From positions 1-6,768 of the forward strand of contig JAITMY010000179.1 of NCBI GenBank assembly GCA_031290755.1: a DNA stretch of 6,768 bases, read 5' to 3'. A program made the translations under genes and the position numbers. Source of the stretch: Prevotellaceae bacterium. Its GTDB lineage: Bacteria; Bacteroidota; Bacteroidia; Bacteroidales; UBA932. The notes below the pieces were generated by a model that saw only the letters and a program-made list of their open reading frames with translations, did no database searches and was not told the origin of the DNA. Each line of letters opens with the position of its first letter. The stretch's first letter is position 1. Positions 1 to 5,686 of the stretch are shown piece by piece.

Positions 1-665
1 TCGCCGCCGCGGGGCTGGACTTCGTGGAGGGCACCCACCACAACGCCGTGGAGCGCTGCACGCTCCGCGACATCGGCGGAAGCGGCATCCAGCTGGGCGC
101 CTTCAGCGACGAACCCTACGAGGCGCACCTCACCCTCGACCCCGCCGATGGGCGCACCCTCTGCCGCCACGAGCGCATTGCCCACAACCTTGTTGAGGAC
201 TGCGCCAACGAGGACTGGGGGGCGCTGGGCATCGCCGCGGGCTTTGTGCACGACGTGGCCATTGAGCACAACGAGGTGCGCGACGTGGCCTACTCCGGCA
301 TCAGCGTGGGCTGGGGCTGGCACAAGGGCCTCAGCGCCATGCGCAACAACCGCATCCACGCCAACCACGTGCACCGCTACGCCCGCCGCATGTACGACGT
401 GGCCGCCATCTACACCCTCTCCGCCCAGCCCGGCACCACCATCACCGAAAACTACGTGCACGACATCTGCCGCCCCGCCTACGTGCACGACCGCCACCAC
501 TGGTTCTACCTCTACACTGACGAAGGCTCGTCCTACATCACGGTGAAGGACAACTGGTGCCCCTCCGAAAAGTTTCTGCAAAACGCCAATGGCCCCGGCA
601 ACACGTGGGAGAACAACGGCCCCATGGTTTCCCCCGAGGTGCAGAAGCGTGCCGGGCCGCAGTAG
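1..665 (+). CDS. Right-handed parallel beta-helix protein, C-terminal part (5' end outside window)
   Basis: The reading frame is open from the window edge (first whole codon at 3), so this is the last 220 residues of a longer protein. The GTG at 24 is an internal Val codon, not a start. The sequence shows the short recurring turns of a pectate-lyase-like right-handed beta-helix: repeated N-x-I/V-x-x-N steps (IAHNLVED, IEHNEVRD, IHANHVHR, ITENYVHD), the motif YSGISVGWGW, and AAIYTLSAQPGT. This combination is common in secreted or periplasmic carbohydrate-active proteins of Bacteroidetes, including glycoside hydrolase families built on a beta-helix such as GH141. The tail (NNGPMVSPEVQKRAG) looks like a natural C-terminus. 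Substrate and enzyme family are not determinable from this fragment: catalytic residues cannot be assigned and the signal peptide is out of view. A role in glycan breakdown is inference. A terminator-like hairpin follows directly. Confidence 0.85.
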   Translation, partial: AAAGLDFVEGTHHNAVERCTLRDIGGSGIQLGAFSDEPYEAHLTLDPADGRTLCRHERIAHNLVEDCANEDWGALGIAAGFVHDVAIEHNEVRDVAYSGISVGWGWHKGLSAMRNNRIHANHVHRYARRMYDVAAIYTLSAQPGTTITENYVHDICRPAYVHDRHHWFYLYTDEGSSYITVKDNWCPSEKFLQNANGPGNTWENNGPMVSPEVQKRAGPQ

Positions 666-671
666 GGGGGG

Positions 672-703
672 CCGTTGGGCGAAGACAGCTCAACGGGAAT
701 TTT
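672..703 (+). terminator. Probable intrinsic terminator of the beta-helix gene
   Basis: Starting 7 bases after the stop codon, CCGTTGGGC (672-680) pairs with GCTCAACGG (688-696). This makes a 9-bp stem with one G-T wobble and a 7-base loop, followed by a short T tract (TTTT at 700-703). The weak T run makes it a modest terminator. The last T's overlap the -33 element of the next promoter. Confidence 0.55.
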
Positions 704-732
704 GGTGGACAGGAAAAATCTTGTATCTTTGC
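701..732 (+). promoter_or_regulatory. Bacteroidetes-type promoter for the antitoxin-like gene
   Basis: A -33 element TTTG (701-704) is separated by 19 bases from a -7 element TATCTTTG (724-731), matching the TTTG / N19 / TAnnTTTG pattern of the Bacteroidetes primary sigma factor. Transcription would start near 738-740, giving a leader of only about 12 bases before the ATG at 751. Confidence 0.8.
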
Positions 733-750
733 AAAGAAAAACACATAACT

Positions 751-981
751 ATGAACTATTCGGTACACACACAGCCCGCATTGAACCCCACCCAGCTGCA
801 TTTGGTGGAGATGTTTTCGTTTACTAAGCACGAGGAAAATCTGGCAGAGCTGAAAGTTATCCTGCTTGATTTTTACCGTAAAAAAGTAGATACGGAAACC
901 GAGGCATTTTGGACAAGCCATCATTTGGACAATGCCAAAATGGAGGGAATAATGTATGCCCACAATCGCCGTCAGCAGTAA
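751..981 (+). CDS. Antitoxin-like small protein of a PIN-type toxin-antitoxin pair
   Basis: A 76-residue protein with no signal peptide or membrane segment. The ATG at 751 is chosen because it sits just downstream of a strong promoter; the frame stays open further upstream, but that part lies before the promoter. The body (LNPTQLHLVEMFSF, then an acidic/Leu-rich helix ELKVILLDFYRKKVD and a C-terminal helix ending AHNRRQQ) resembles small Bacteroidales proteins that precede PIN-domain toxins. That assignment rests on memory of the family and on context. The stop codon (979-981) directly abuts the ATG of the toxin reading frame (982), the tight coupling expected of an antitoxin-toxin pair. Because the partner is broken, this gene now looks like an orphan antitoxin. 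Base composition is lower in GC than the flanking genes, which suggests acquisition. The family as a DNA-binding or toxin-binding protein is not shown by the sequence itself. Confidence 0.75.
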   Translation: MNYSVHTQPALNPTQLHLVEMFSFTKHEENLAELKVILLDFYRKKVDTETEAFWTSHHLDNAKMEGIMYAHNRRQQ

Positions 982-1222
982 ATGAAAATCGTATTAGATA
1001 CCAATTGCTTGTTGCCCGCCATCTTTGAGCGTTCTGTTTACCATTGGCTATGGGAGGATTTCCGCAACAAAAAATTTACATTGTGCCATCAGCGCGGGCG
1101 CCCAGTACATAGTTACCAATGACAAACATTTTAACGTGCTCAAAGAAGTAGATTTTCCCAAAGTGCAGGTGTTGGGCATAGCGGCATTCAAAGAAGTGAT
1201 GGATGTAGGTAACTATCGTTAA
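982..1222 (+). pseudogene. PIN-domain toxin, internally deleted and frameshifted
   Basis: The 5' frame starts with ATG at 982 and reads MKIVLDTNCLLPAIF, the canonical N-terminal strand and first catalytic Asp of a PIN-domain ribonuclease toxin (COG1569-type). It continues through WEDFRNKKFTLC, then shifts into nonsense and stops at TGA 1120-1122 after 46 residues. The C-terminal half of the same fold continues in the +1-shifted frame: CAISAGAQYIVTNDKHFNVL, then EVDFPKVQVLGIAAFKEV, ending at TAA 1220-1222. It includes the TND...F motif carrying the last acidic residue. Family members are about 140 residues; here the sequence jumps from the 'TLC' strand (about residue 35) to the 'CAI' helix (about residue 90-95), so roughly 55-60 codons are missing. 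The junction lies around TTGTGC at 1081-1086. The central acidic residues lie in the missing part, so no active nuclease can be made. A sequencing error could explain a frameshift but not the missing segment. Confidence 0.85.
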
Positions 1223-1296
1223 ATGGCGACATCTTTGTGGGTGCCACTTTCTGACATTGGACACAAGTCCCCCGCACCAGTTTACCAAAAAATACT

Positions 1297-1304
1297 TACC
1301 TTTA
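1297..1304 (+). promoter_or_regulatory. Weak candidate -7 element before the lipoprotein operon
   Basis: TACCTTTA lies 23 bases before the ATG at 1328 and matches TAnnTTTG except for the last base. No TTG-type -33 element is seen at the expected 19-20 base spacing, so the match is weak. It is the best promoter candidate for the three-gene operon in the 105-base gap after the toxin remnant. Confidence 0.3.
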
Positions 1305-1327
1305 CAAAACGAAAAAACTGTGCTCGT

Positions 1328-1819
1328 ATGAAAAGATATTTTTTACTGCTGCTTGCTGCGCCCTTGCTTACGGCTTGCCCCTACGTTGAGCCGTATGAAG
1401 GCAGCGCTACCTCGTACTCCCCCGTGTACATGAAGCGCAGCGACTTGGAGCAGTCGGTGAAGTACGCCGAGGCGCCGCGCGCCCTGCGCAGCCTCGGCAA
1501 GATATACGTTAAGGGCGACACCATCTACCTCGGCGAAAAGTACGAGGGGGTGCACGTTATCAACAACGCCGACCCCGCGAGGCCGGTCAACGTGGCCTTC
1601 ATCATCATCCCCGGCTGCGTGGACATGGCCGTCAAGGAGAATATCCTTTACGCCGACAACACGGTGGACTTGGTGTGCGTTGACCTCGCGCAGCGCAGGG
1701 AGGTGTTTCGCAAGCGCAACGTTTTCCCGCCGCTAACCCCGCCCGACGGGGGCTACTTCATCCGGCAGGACAACAACGCGGAGATGGTTATTGTGCGGTG
1801 GAAACTTAAAAGCAAGTAA
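1328..1819 (+). CDS. LVIVD-repeat-like lipoprotein (first of pair)
   Basis: A 163-residue protein. The ATG at 1328 is chosen over in-frame upstream starts because it begins a clear lipoprotein signal peptide: MKR, a Leu/Ala-rich core, and lipobox LLTAC with the lipidated Cys at residue 17. No Lys-Asp/Glu surface-export signal follows the Cys, so the periplasmic side of a membrane is the simplest location. Residues about 57-125 contain two beta-propeller-type repeats (IYVKGDTIYLGEKYEGVHVI, then VDMAVKENILYADNTVDLVC), each the 'what is seen / what is named' strand pair of LVIVD-repeat proteins (PF08309-like). The end (MVIVRWKLK) resembles the natural end of Bacteroidales relatives as I recall them, so the protein is probably full length. 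It starts an operon: the next lipoprotein ATG is 4 bases after the stop. Molecular function is unknown; a scaffold or binding role is only inference. Confidence 0.8.
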   Translation: MKRYFLLLLAAPLLTACPYVEPYEGSATSYSPVYMKRSDLEQSVKYAEAPRALRSLGKIYVKGDTIYLGEKYEGVHVINNADPARPVNVAFIIIPGCVDMAVKENILYADNTVDLVCVDLAQRREVFRKRNVFPPLTPPDGGYFIRQDNNAEMVIVRWKLKSK

Positions 1820-1823
1820 AGCT

Positions 1824-2588
1824 ATGGTACGAAAGATAATATACGCAGCGCTGCTGGCGTGCGCCACGAGCGCGTGCACATCCAACTCCGAATCGGGCGC
1901 CACGGACAGCACCGGCGGCGGTCAGGGCGGATCGCTGGCGCGGTTTGCTGTGGTGGGCAGCTACCTCTACACGGTTGACGAGAGCAGCCTGCAAGTGTTT
2001 GACGTGGAGGCGCCCGCCCAGCCGGTGCTCAAGAGCGCCATCCGCCTGGGCGTTGGCATCGAAACCATTTTTCCCAAGGGCAGCAAGCTGTTCGTCGGCT
2101 CGCAGACGGGGATGTACATCTACGACGTGAGCAGCCCGCAGCAGCCGTCGCAGCTGGCGGTGGTGGAGCACGTGTACAGCTGCGACCCCGTGGTGGTCAA
2201 CGACAGCTACGCATTCGTTACGCTCAACAGCGCCTCCACCACCTGCTGGCGTGCCGCCAACCTGCTGATGGTAATTGACATTAAGGATGCAAAGCGCCCC
2301 CAAATTTTGAAGGAGTACAGCATGGAAAGCCCGCGGGGCTTGGGCGTGGACGACAGCACGCTGTTTGTGTGCGACAAGGGGCGGCTCAAAGTCTATAGCG
2401 TGGCCGACCCGAGCAACATCGACGTTGCCCACCCCAAGCATACGTGTGCGTTTCCCGCCGAGGAGGTCATTCCGGTCAGCGGCAAGGGGCTGCTGATAGC
2501 GGTGGGGAGCAACGGCTTGAAGCAGTACCGCTACAGCCCGGCGGTGGACACCATAACCCTGCTCAGCTCCATTGAGGTAGAGCGGTAG
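1824..2588 (+). CDS. LVIVD-repeat beta-propeller lipoprotein (second of pair)
   Basis: A 254-residue protein beginning at the ATG at 1824, 4 bases after the previous stop, which implies co-transcription and probably coupled translation. The N-terminus MVRKIIYAALLAC...SAC is a lipoprotein signal. Two cysteines could be lipidated: Cys13 (LLAC) or Cys18 (TSAC). The Ser/Gly/Asp-rich linker at residues 19-36 fits Cys18 better by position, while LLAC fits the lipobox better by sequence. The rest is a series of about 40-residue beta-propeller-like repeats: LYTVDESSLQVFDVEAPAQP, LFVGSQTGMYIYDVSSPQQP, a repeat with LLMVIDIKDAKRPQ, LFVCDKGRLKVYSVADPSN, and a last one ending LLSSIEVER. The 'V.D...P..P' signature identifies LVIVD repeats (PF08309-like). 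No enzyme motif was seen. With its neighbour it probably forms an envelope-anchored propeller pair, a partnership inferred from the operon and shared repeat type. Confidence 0.85.
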   Translation: MVRKIIYAALLACATSACTSNSESGATDSTGGGQGGSLARFAVVGSYLYTVDESSLQVFDVEAPAQPVLKSAIRLGVGIETIFPKGSKLFVGSQTGMYIYDVSSPQQPSQLAVVEHVYSCDPVVVNDSYAFVTLNSASTTCWRAANLLMVIDIKDAKRPQILKEYSMESPRGLGVDDSTLFVCDKGRLKVYSVADPSNIDVAHPKHTCAFPAEEVIPVSGKGLLIAVGSNGLKQYRYSPAVDTITLLSSIEVER

Positions 2589-2618
2589 CAGCTAACCAAT
2601 TTAAACTATACGAACACT

Positions 2619-3278
2619 ATGAAAAAAGTATTTTCTTTTGCGTTGGCGCTCGCGCTTGCCGAGAGCGTGGTAGCCCAAGCGCCGCAAGGCGATAGCGCCC
2701 CCGCCGCCCCGCCGGCCAAGGTGCACAAGCTCGGCATGGCGCTTGTGCCGCAGGCGATATTTTACGATGGCCTGCGCGTGGACGTTCAGCCCTACCTTAC
2801 GCCCCAACACCAGCTGGTGATTGCCCCGCAGTTCTACTACGCCAAGCAGCCCTCGTCGCTGTACAGCGAAAAGATCAGCAAGCTGCAAGGCGTCGGCCTT
2901 GAGCTGGACTACAGGGTGTTTCCCAACAAAGGCAAGACGCTGTACTGCGCTGCCGGCCTTAACTACAACTACTACCGGGCGGAGTACATGAGCGTGGGGA
3001 TGTACCAGACGGGGACGGAAAACGGCCTTCCGCTTTACGAGTACGGCGAGGCGCTCAACGAGCAAACCATCAACAGGGTGGGGGCAAGCGTGATGATGGG
3101 CTTGCAGGTGGGCACCCTCTACGGCTTCTTCTTTGACCTGTACGCTGGCATGGGTTTTCGCTACAGCGCTGTCGGAAAAAAGTTTGATGACAGCATCTCT
3201 TTTGATAACGGCATGTGGGACGTGGGCTACACCGGCACCTACTTAGTGCTGGGCTTTAAGCTCGGCATCGACCTGTAG
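2619..3278 (+). CDS. Secreted beta-strand-rich protein, probable outer-membrane barrel
   Basis: A 219-residue protein, third gene of the lipoprotein operon (30-base gap, no terminator visible). It has a type I signal peptide: MKKVFSFALALALAESVVAQ, with probable cleavage after VVA (residue 19) leaving an N-terminal Gln as is frequent in Bacteroidetes. Glu15 inside the hydrophobic end is slightly unusual. A Pro/Ala-rich linker (about 21-34) is followed by alternating aromatic/polar strands (QLVIAPQFYYAKQ, VGLELDYRVF, LYCAAGLNYNYYRAEY, LYGFFFDLYAGMGFRYSAV). It ends in an amphipathic strand TYLVLGFKLGIDL, typical of small 8-10-strand outer-membrane barrels. I do not recognise a specific family. 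The barrel call comes from strand pattern and terminus only; a soluble periplasmic beta protein is the alternative. Placement after two lipoproteins suggests all three act together at the cell envelope. Confidence 0.7.
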   Translation: MKKVFSFALALALAESVVAQAPQGDSAPAAPPAKVHKLGMALVPQAIFYDGLRVDVQPYLTPQHQLVIAPQFYYAKQPSSLYSEKISKLQGVGLELDYRVFPNKGKTLYCAAGLNYNYYRAEYMSVGMYQTGTENGLPLYEYGEALNEQTINRVGASVMMGLQVGTLYGFFFDLYAGMGFRYSAVGKKFDDSISFDNGMWDVGYTGTYLVLGFKLGIDL

Positions 3279-3289
3279 CGCCGCCGCTA
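3276..3289. other. Small hairpin spanning both convergent stop codons
   Basis: TAGCG (3276-3280) and CGCTA (3285-3289) form a perfect 5-bp stem with loop CCGC. The stem contains the TAG of the plus-strand gene and, on the other strand, the TAG of gpmI. No T tract follows on either side, so it is at most a weak bidirectional signal. Confidence 0.35.
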
Positions 3290-4810
3290 TACCAGCACCT
3301 TTCCGGTCATTTCTTTCGGTATCTCAACGCCCATGAGGGTTAGCACGGTGGGGGCGATGTCCGCCAGCACGCCGCTGCGCACGGCTTTCACGTCTTTGTC
3401 CACCACAATGAAGGGCACGGGGTTGAGCGAGTGCGCGGTGTTGGGCGTTCCGTCAGGGTTCACGGCGTTGTCGGCGTTGCCGTGGTCGGCGGTGATGAGC
3501 ACCGTGTAGCCGTTGGCCTGCGCGGCCTTCACCACCTCGTCCACGCAGCCGTCGATGGTTTTCACGGCCTTCACGATGGCCTCGTACACGCCCGTGTGCC
3601 CCACCATGTCGCCGTTGGCAAAGTTGAGGGCGATGAAGTCGAGCTGCTGCTTGGCAAGCTCGGCCACGAGCGCGGCCTTCACCAGCGGGGCGCTCATTTC
3701 GGGTTGCAGGTCGTAGGTGGCCACCTGGGGCGAGGGGATGAGGATGCGCTCCTCGCCGGCAAACGCGGCCTCGCGCCCGCCGGAGAAGAAGAAGGTAACG
3801 TGGGCGTACTTTTCGGTTTCGGCAATGCGCAGCTGGCGCTTGCCCGCCCGCGCCAGCACTTCGCCCAGCGTGTTCTGCACGTTATCCTTGTCGAACAGAA
3901 TGTGCAGCCCCACGAACTTGTCGTCGTAGGGCGTCATGCAGCAGTAGTAGAGGGGCAGCGTGGCCATGCCCTGCTCCGGCATGTCCTGCTGCGTGAGGGC
4001 AATGGTCAGCTCCTTGGCGCGGTCGTTGCGGTAGTTGAAGAAGATGACGGTGTCGCCCGCCGCGATGCGCCCCCGCCCCCCCGCGCACACGATGGGCTTT
4101 ATGAACTCGTCGCCGCGCGGGTCGGCGTCGTAGGCCTCCTGCACGGCTGCCGCGGGGTCGGTGGCCGCTTCGCCGGCGCCGCGCACCAGCAGGTCGTAGC
4201 CCACCTTCACGCGCTCCCAGCGCTTGTCGCGGTCCATTGCGTAGTAGCGCCCCACGATGGAGGCAATTTCGCCGCAGGCCGAGGCCTTGAGGCGCCCCTG
4301 TAGCTGCTCCACAAAGCCCTTGCCGCTGCGGGGGTCGGTGTCGCGCCCGTCCATGAAGCAGTGCACGAAGGTGCGCCCCTGTAGGCCGTGCTCCTTGGCG
4401 AGGTCGCACAGCGTGTAGAGGTGGTCGATGGAGCTGTGCACGCCGCCGTCGGACAGCAGCCCCAGAAAGTGGATTTGCTTGCCCGACGCTTTTGCGTTGC
4501 CGAACGCCGCCGCCACCTCAGGGTTCGTAGCGATGCTGCCGTCGCGGCAGGCGCGGTTGATTTTCACCAAGTCTTGGTAAACGATGCGCCCCGCGCCGAT
4601 GTTGAGGTGCCCCACCTCCGAGTTGCCCATTTGCCCGTCGGGCAGCCCCACGTGCTCGCCGCAGGTGAGCAGCTCCGCCGTGGGGTAGCCCCCGCGCAGC
4701 CGGTCGAGGCAGGGCGTGCCCGCCGTGAAAATGGCGTCGCTGCGGTCGTGCCGTCCGTTGCCCCAGCCGTCGAGGATCATCAAGAGTACTTTTTTGTTCA
4801 TGCTTGTCAT
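3287..4810 (-). CDS. gpmI: 2,3-bisphosphoglycerate-independent phosphoglycerate mutase
   Basis: Interconverts 3-phosphoglycerate and 2-phosphoglycerate in glycolysis and gluconeogenesis through a phosphoserine enzyme and two divalent metal ions (often Mn2+), in the cytoplasm. The 507-residue length is normal for the family (about 510). All expected metal ligands are visible: Asp14 in ILDGWG, the phosphorylated Ser64 in GQMGNSEVGH, Asp401 and His405 in NGDMVGHTG, Asp442-His443 in TADHGNAD, and His460 in NTAHS. Substrate-binding stretches such as VHCFMDGRDTDP and FFNYRNDRAKE are intact. Two starts are possible, ATG at 4810 (MTSMNKK) or at 4801 (MNKK); the second matches the usual family start more closely. 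It lies 28 bases downstream of the TSUP gene on the same strand and is probably read from that gene's promoter. This is housekeeping, with codon use like the other GC-rich genes. Confidence 0.97.
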   Translation of the reverse strand: MTSMNKKVLLMILDGWGNGRHDRSDAIFTAGTPCLDRLRGGYPTAELLTCGEHVGLPDGQMGNSEVGHLNIGAGRIVYQDLVKINRACRDGSIATNPEVAAAFGNAKASGKQIHFLGLLSDGGVHSSIDHLYTLCDLAKEHGLQGRTFVHCFMDGRDTDPRSGKGFVEQLQGRLKASACGEIASIVGRYYAMDRDKRWERVKVGYDLLVRGAGEAATDPAAAVQEAYDADPRGDEFIKPIVCAGGRGRIAAGDTVIFFNYRNDRAKELTIALTQQDMPEQGMATLPLYYCCMTPYDDKFVGLHILFDKDNVQNTLGEVLARAGKRQLRIAETEKYAHVTFFFSGGREAAFAGEERILIPSPQVATYDLQPEMSAPLVKAALVAELAKQQLDFIALNFANGDMVGHTGVYEAIVKAVKTIDGCVDEVVKAAQANGYTVLITADHGNADNAVNPDGTPNTAHSLNPVPFIVVDKDVKAVRSGVLADIAPTVLTLMGVEIPKEMTGKVLV

Positions 4811-4838
4811 TTTGAAGTATTTTTAAGCGTTGTTGAAA

Positions 4839-5198
4839 TCATTTACCCACCAGCATCTTCACCCCCATAGCGATGAGCACCACCGCAAAGAGCTTGCTCA
4901 GCAGCTGCGGGTTGAGGGCCACAGCAGCCTTGGCGCCGAAGAGGTTGCCCACAAAAAAGCCGATGGTGATGATGGCTGCCACCCAGATGTCGAGGTTGCC
5001 GCTCCGGTAGTAAACGTAGCAGGCCAGCAGGCTCACCGGCGGCAGCAGCACCGCCAGCGTGGTGCCCTGCGCGGCGTGCTGCGAAAAGCCAAACACGTAA
5101 ACCAGCGCCGGCACCATGATGATGCCCCCGCCTATGCCAATAAGTCCGCTAAATGCGCCGGCCAGCAGGCCCAGCAGAAGTAGCCCCAGCTCTTTCAT
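4839..5198 (-). CDS. Half-size TSUP (TauE/SafE) family membrane permease
   Basis: A 119-residue integral inner-membrane protein with about four hydrophobic segments (roughly 3-20, 22-37, 46-62, 70-88) and a final amphipathic/hydrophobic stretch (100-116). The motif GLIGIGGGIIMVPALV at 18-33 and QGTTLAVLLPP at 44-54 are the signatures of one repeat of the sulfite/organosulfonate exporter superfamily. Classical members are about 250 residues with two such repeats. Single-repeat versions of about 120 residues are known in this phylum and would have to dimerise, so this is probably a complete small form rather than a truncated gene: it has a proper start, promoter and stop. The substrate is unknown; sulfite or sulfur-containing anions are family-level guesses. 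It is first in a two-gene operon with gpmI, and no functional link between the two is apparent. Confidence 0.9.
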   Translation of the reverse strand: MKELGLLLLGLLAGAFSGLIGIGGGIIMVPALVYVFGFSQHAAQGTTLAVLLPPVSLLACYVYYRSGNLDIWVAAIITIGFFVGNLFGAKAAVALNPQLLSKLFAVVLIAMGVKMLVGK

Positions 5199-5220
5199 GC
5201 GTAGTGAAAATTTGTTGGCG

Positions 5221-5250
5221 CAAAGATAGCAAAAAAATTATCTAAGCAAG
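5221..5250 (-). promoter_or_regulatory. Promoter of the TSUP-gpmI operon
   Basis: Read on the minus strand, a -33 CTTG (plus-strand CAAG at 5247-5250) is followed after 18 bases by a -7 TATCTTTG (plus-strand CAAAGATA at 5221-5228). This fits the Bacteroidetes consensus. Transcription would start about 15 bases before the ATG at 5198, giving a very short leader with no Shine-Dalgarno sequence. Confidence 0.75.
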
Positions 5251-5260
5251 GAAAAAGTGT

Positions 5261-5268
5261 TACCTTTG
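5261..5268 (+). promoter_or_regulatory. Candidate divergent -7 element
   Basis: TACCTTTG matches TAnnTTTG exactly on the plus strand and is followed by C, as at strong Bacteroidetes promoters. The -33 position (5238-5241, TTAT) is a poor match. If active it would transcribe the repeat-rich region 5275-5675 away from the TSUP gene. Confidence 0.35.
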
Positions 5269-5280
5269 CAAGCATACCCT

Positions 5281-5340
5281 TCTGGATTGCTTCGGGGAAT
5301 ACCCTCGCAATGACGCGGTGCTAACCGCCCTCGCAATCTG
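5281..5340. repeat. REP-like intergenic element
   Basis: Contains TCTGGATTGCTTCG (5281-5294) and CCTCGCAATGACG (5303-5315), the two ends of a widespread bacterial intergenic repeat recalled as GTCATTGCGAGG...GAAGCAATCCAG on the other strand. ATTGC (5286-5290) pairs with GCAAT (5307-5311), with GGG/CCC inside. A small hairpin GCGGT-GCTA-ACCGC (5315-5328) follows, then a second copy of the right end, CCTCGCAATCTG. Recognition of the family is from memory. Confidence 0.5.
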
Positions 5341-5391
5341 TTAAAGTATATTATGTTTCAGCACAAATTATTATCACGTCGAAATTATCTA

Positions 5392-5399
5392 TATTTTTG
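5392..5399 (+). promoter_or_regulatory. Weak candidate -7 element
   Basis: TATTTTTG fits TAnnTTTG in an AT-rich stretch (5339-5400), about 90 bases before the ATG at 5491. No TTG-like -33 element stands at the right distance. It could serve the structured region downstream. Confidence 0.25.
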
Positions 5400-5410
5400 C
5401 CCTGCATTTC

Positions 5411-5458
5411 TCAAAAGCGATACCGCCATATATAATAGGTGTAGCGCACCGCTTTTGA
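5411..5458. repeat. Inverted repeat with 30-base spacer
   Basis: TCAAAAGCG (5411-5419) and CGCTTTTGA (5450-5458) are perfect complements. The spacer holds an AT-rich core (ATATATAATA). ATACC and GGTGT inside could add wobble pairs in RNA. It may be an RNA stem or a remnant of a small mobile element end pair; no target duplication was found. Confidence 0.55.
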
Positions 5459-5527
5459 CGAACGCCTAAAACCCAATACTGGTAAGGATTATGAAACATG
5501 GCCTCCTATATCCCGCTCCCACATTGA

Positions 5528-5552
5528 GTTTCCAGAGGGCACCTCAGGAAAC
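5528..5552. repeat. Compact imperfect hairpin
   Basis: GTTTCC (5528-5533) pairs with GGAAAC (5547-5552). After an A-A mismatch, GAGG (5535-5538) pairs with CCTC (5542-5545) around the loop GCA. It lies just before the dinucleotide tract. There is no T run after it, so it is not a terminator. Confidence 0.55.
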
Positions 5553-5561
5553 CCAGTGTTT

Positions 5562-5613
<52 letters not shown>

Positions 5614-5642
5614 TTAGCCTTATATCTCTTAAAATTTTTTTG

Positions 5643-5674
5643 GTCCGGCTCGCGGCAGCGAGGCGGACTTTTTT
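5643..5674 (+). terminator. Terminator-like hairpin with T6 tract
   Basis: GTCCGGCTCGC (5643-5653) pairs with GCGAGGCGGAC (5658-5668) with a single G-G mismatch around the loop GGCA, followed directly by TTTTTT (5669-5674). This is a good plus-strand intrinsic terminator. No plus-strand gene ends here, so it may end a non-coding transcript or attenuate transcription towards the DUF6261-like gene. Confidence 0.65.
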
Positions 5675-5686
5675 GTGTGCCCCTGC

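Noticed and set aside
24..26. GTG as the start of the beta-helix gene
   Set aside because: The frame is open to the window edge and the beta-helix pattern is already in progress, so this is an internal Val.
1025..1222. Separate 65-residue gene starting with TTG at 1025
   Set aside because: It is the shifted C-terminal half of the broken PIN toxin. Its first residues are out-of-frame reading of the toxin N-terminus.
1223..1327. N-terminal extension of the first lipoprotein from ATG 1223
   Set aside because: It would place 35 residues before a clear lipoprotein signal peptide. The ATG at 1328 gives the signal its proper position.
3431..4303. 290-residue plus-strand open frame
   Set aside because: It lies entirely antisense within gpmI, with His/Val/Gly-rich low-complexity translation typical of a GC-rich shadow frame.
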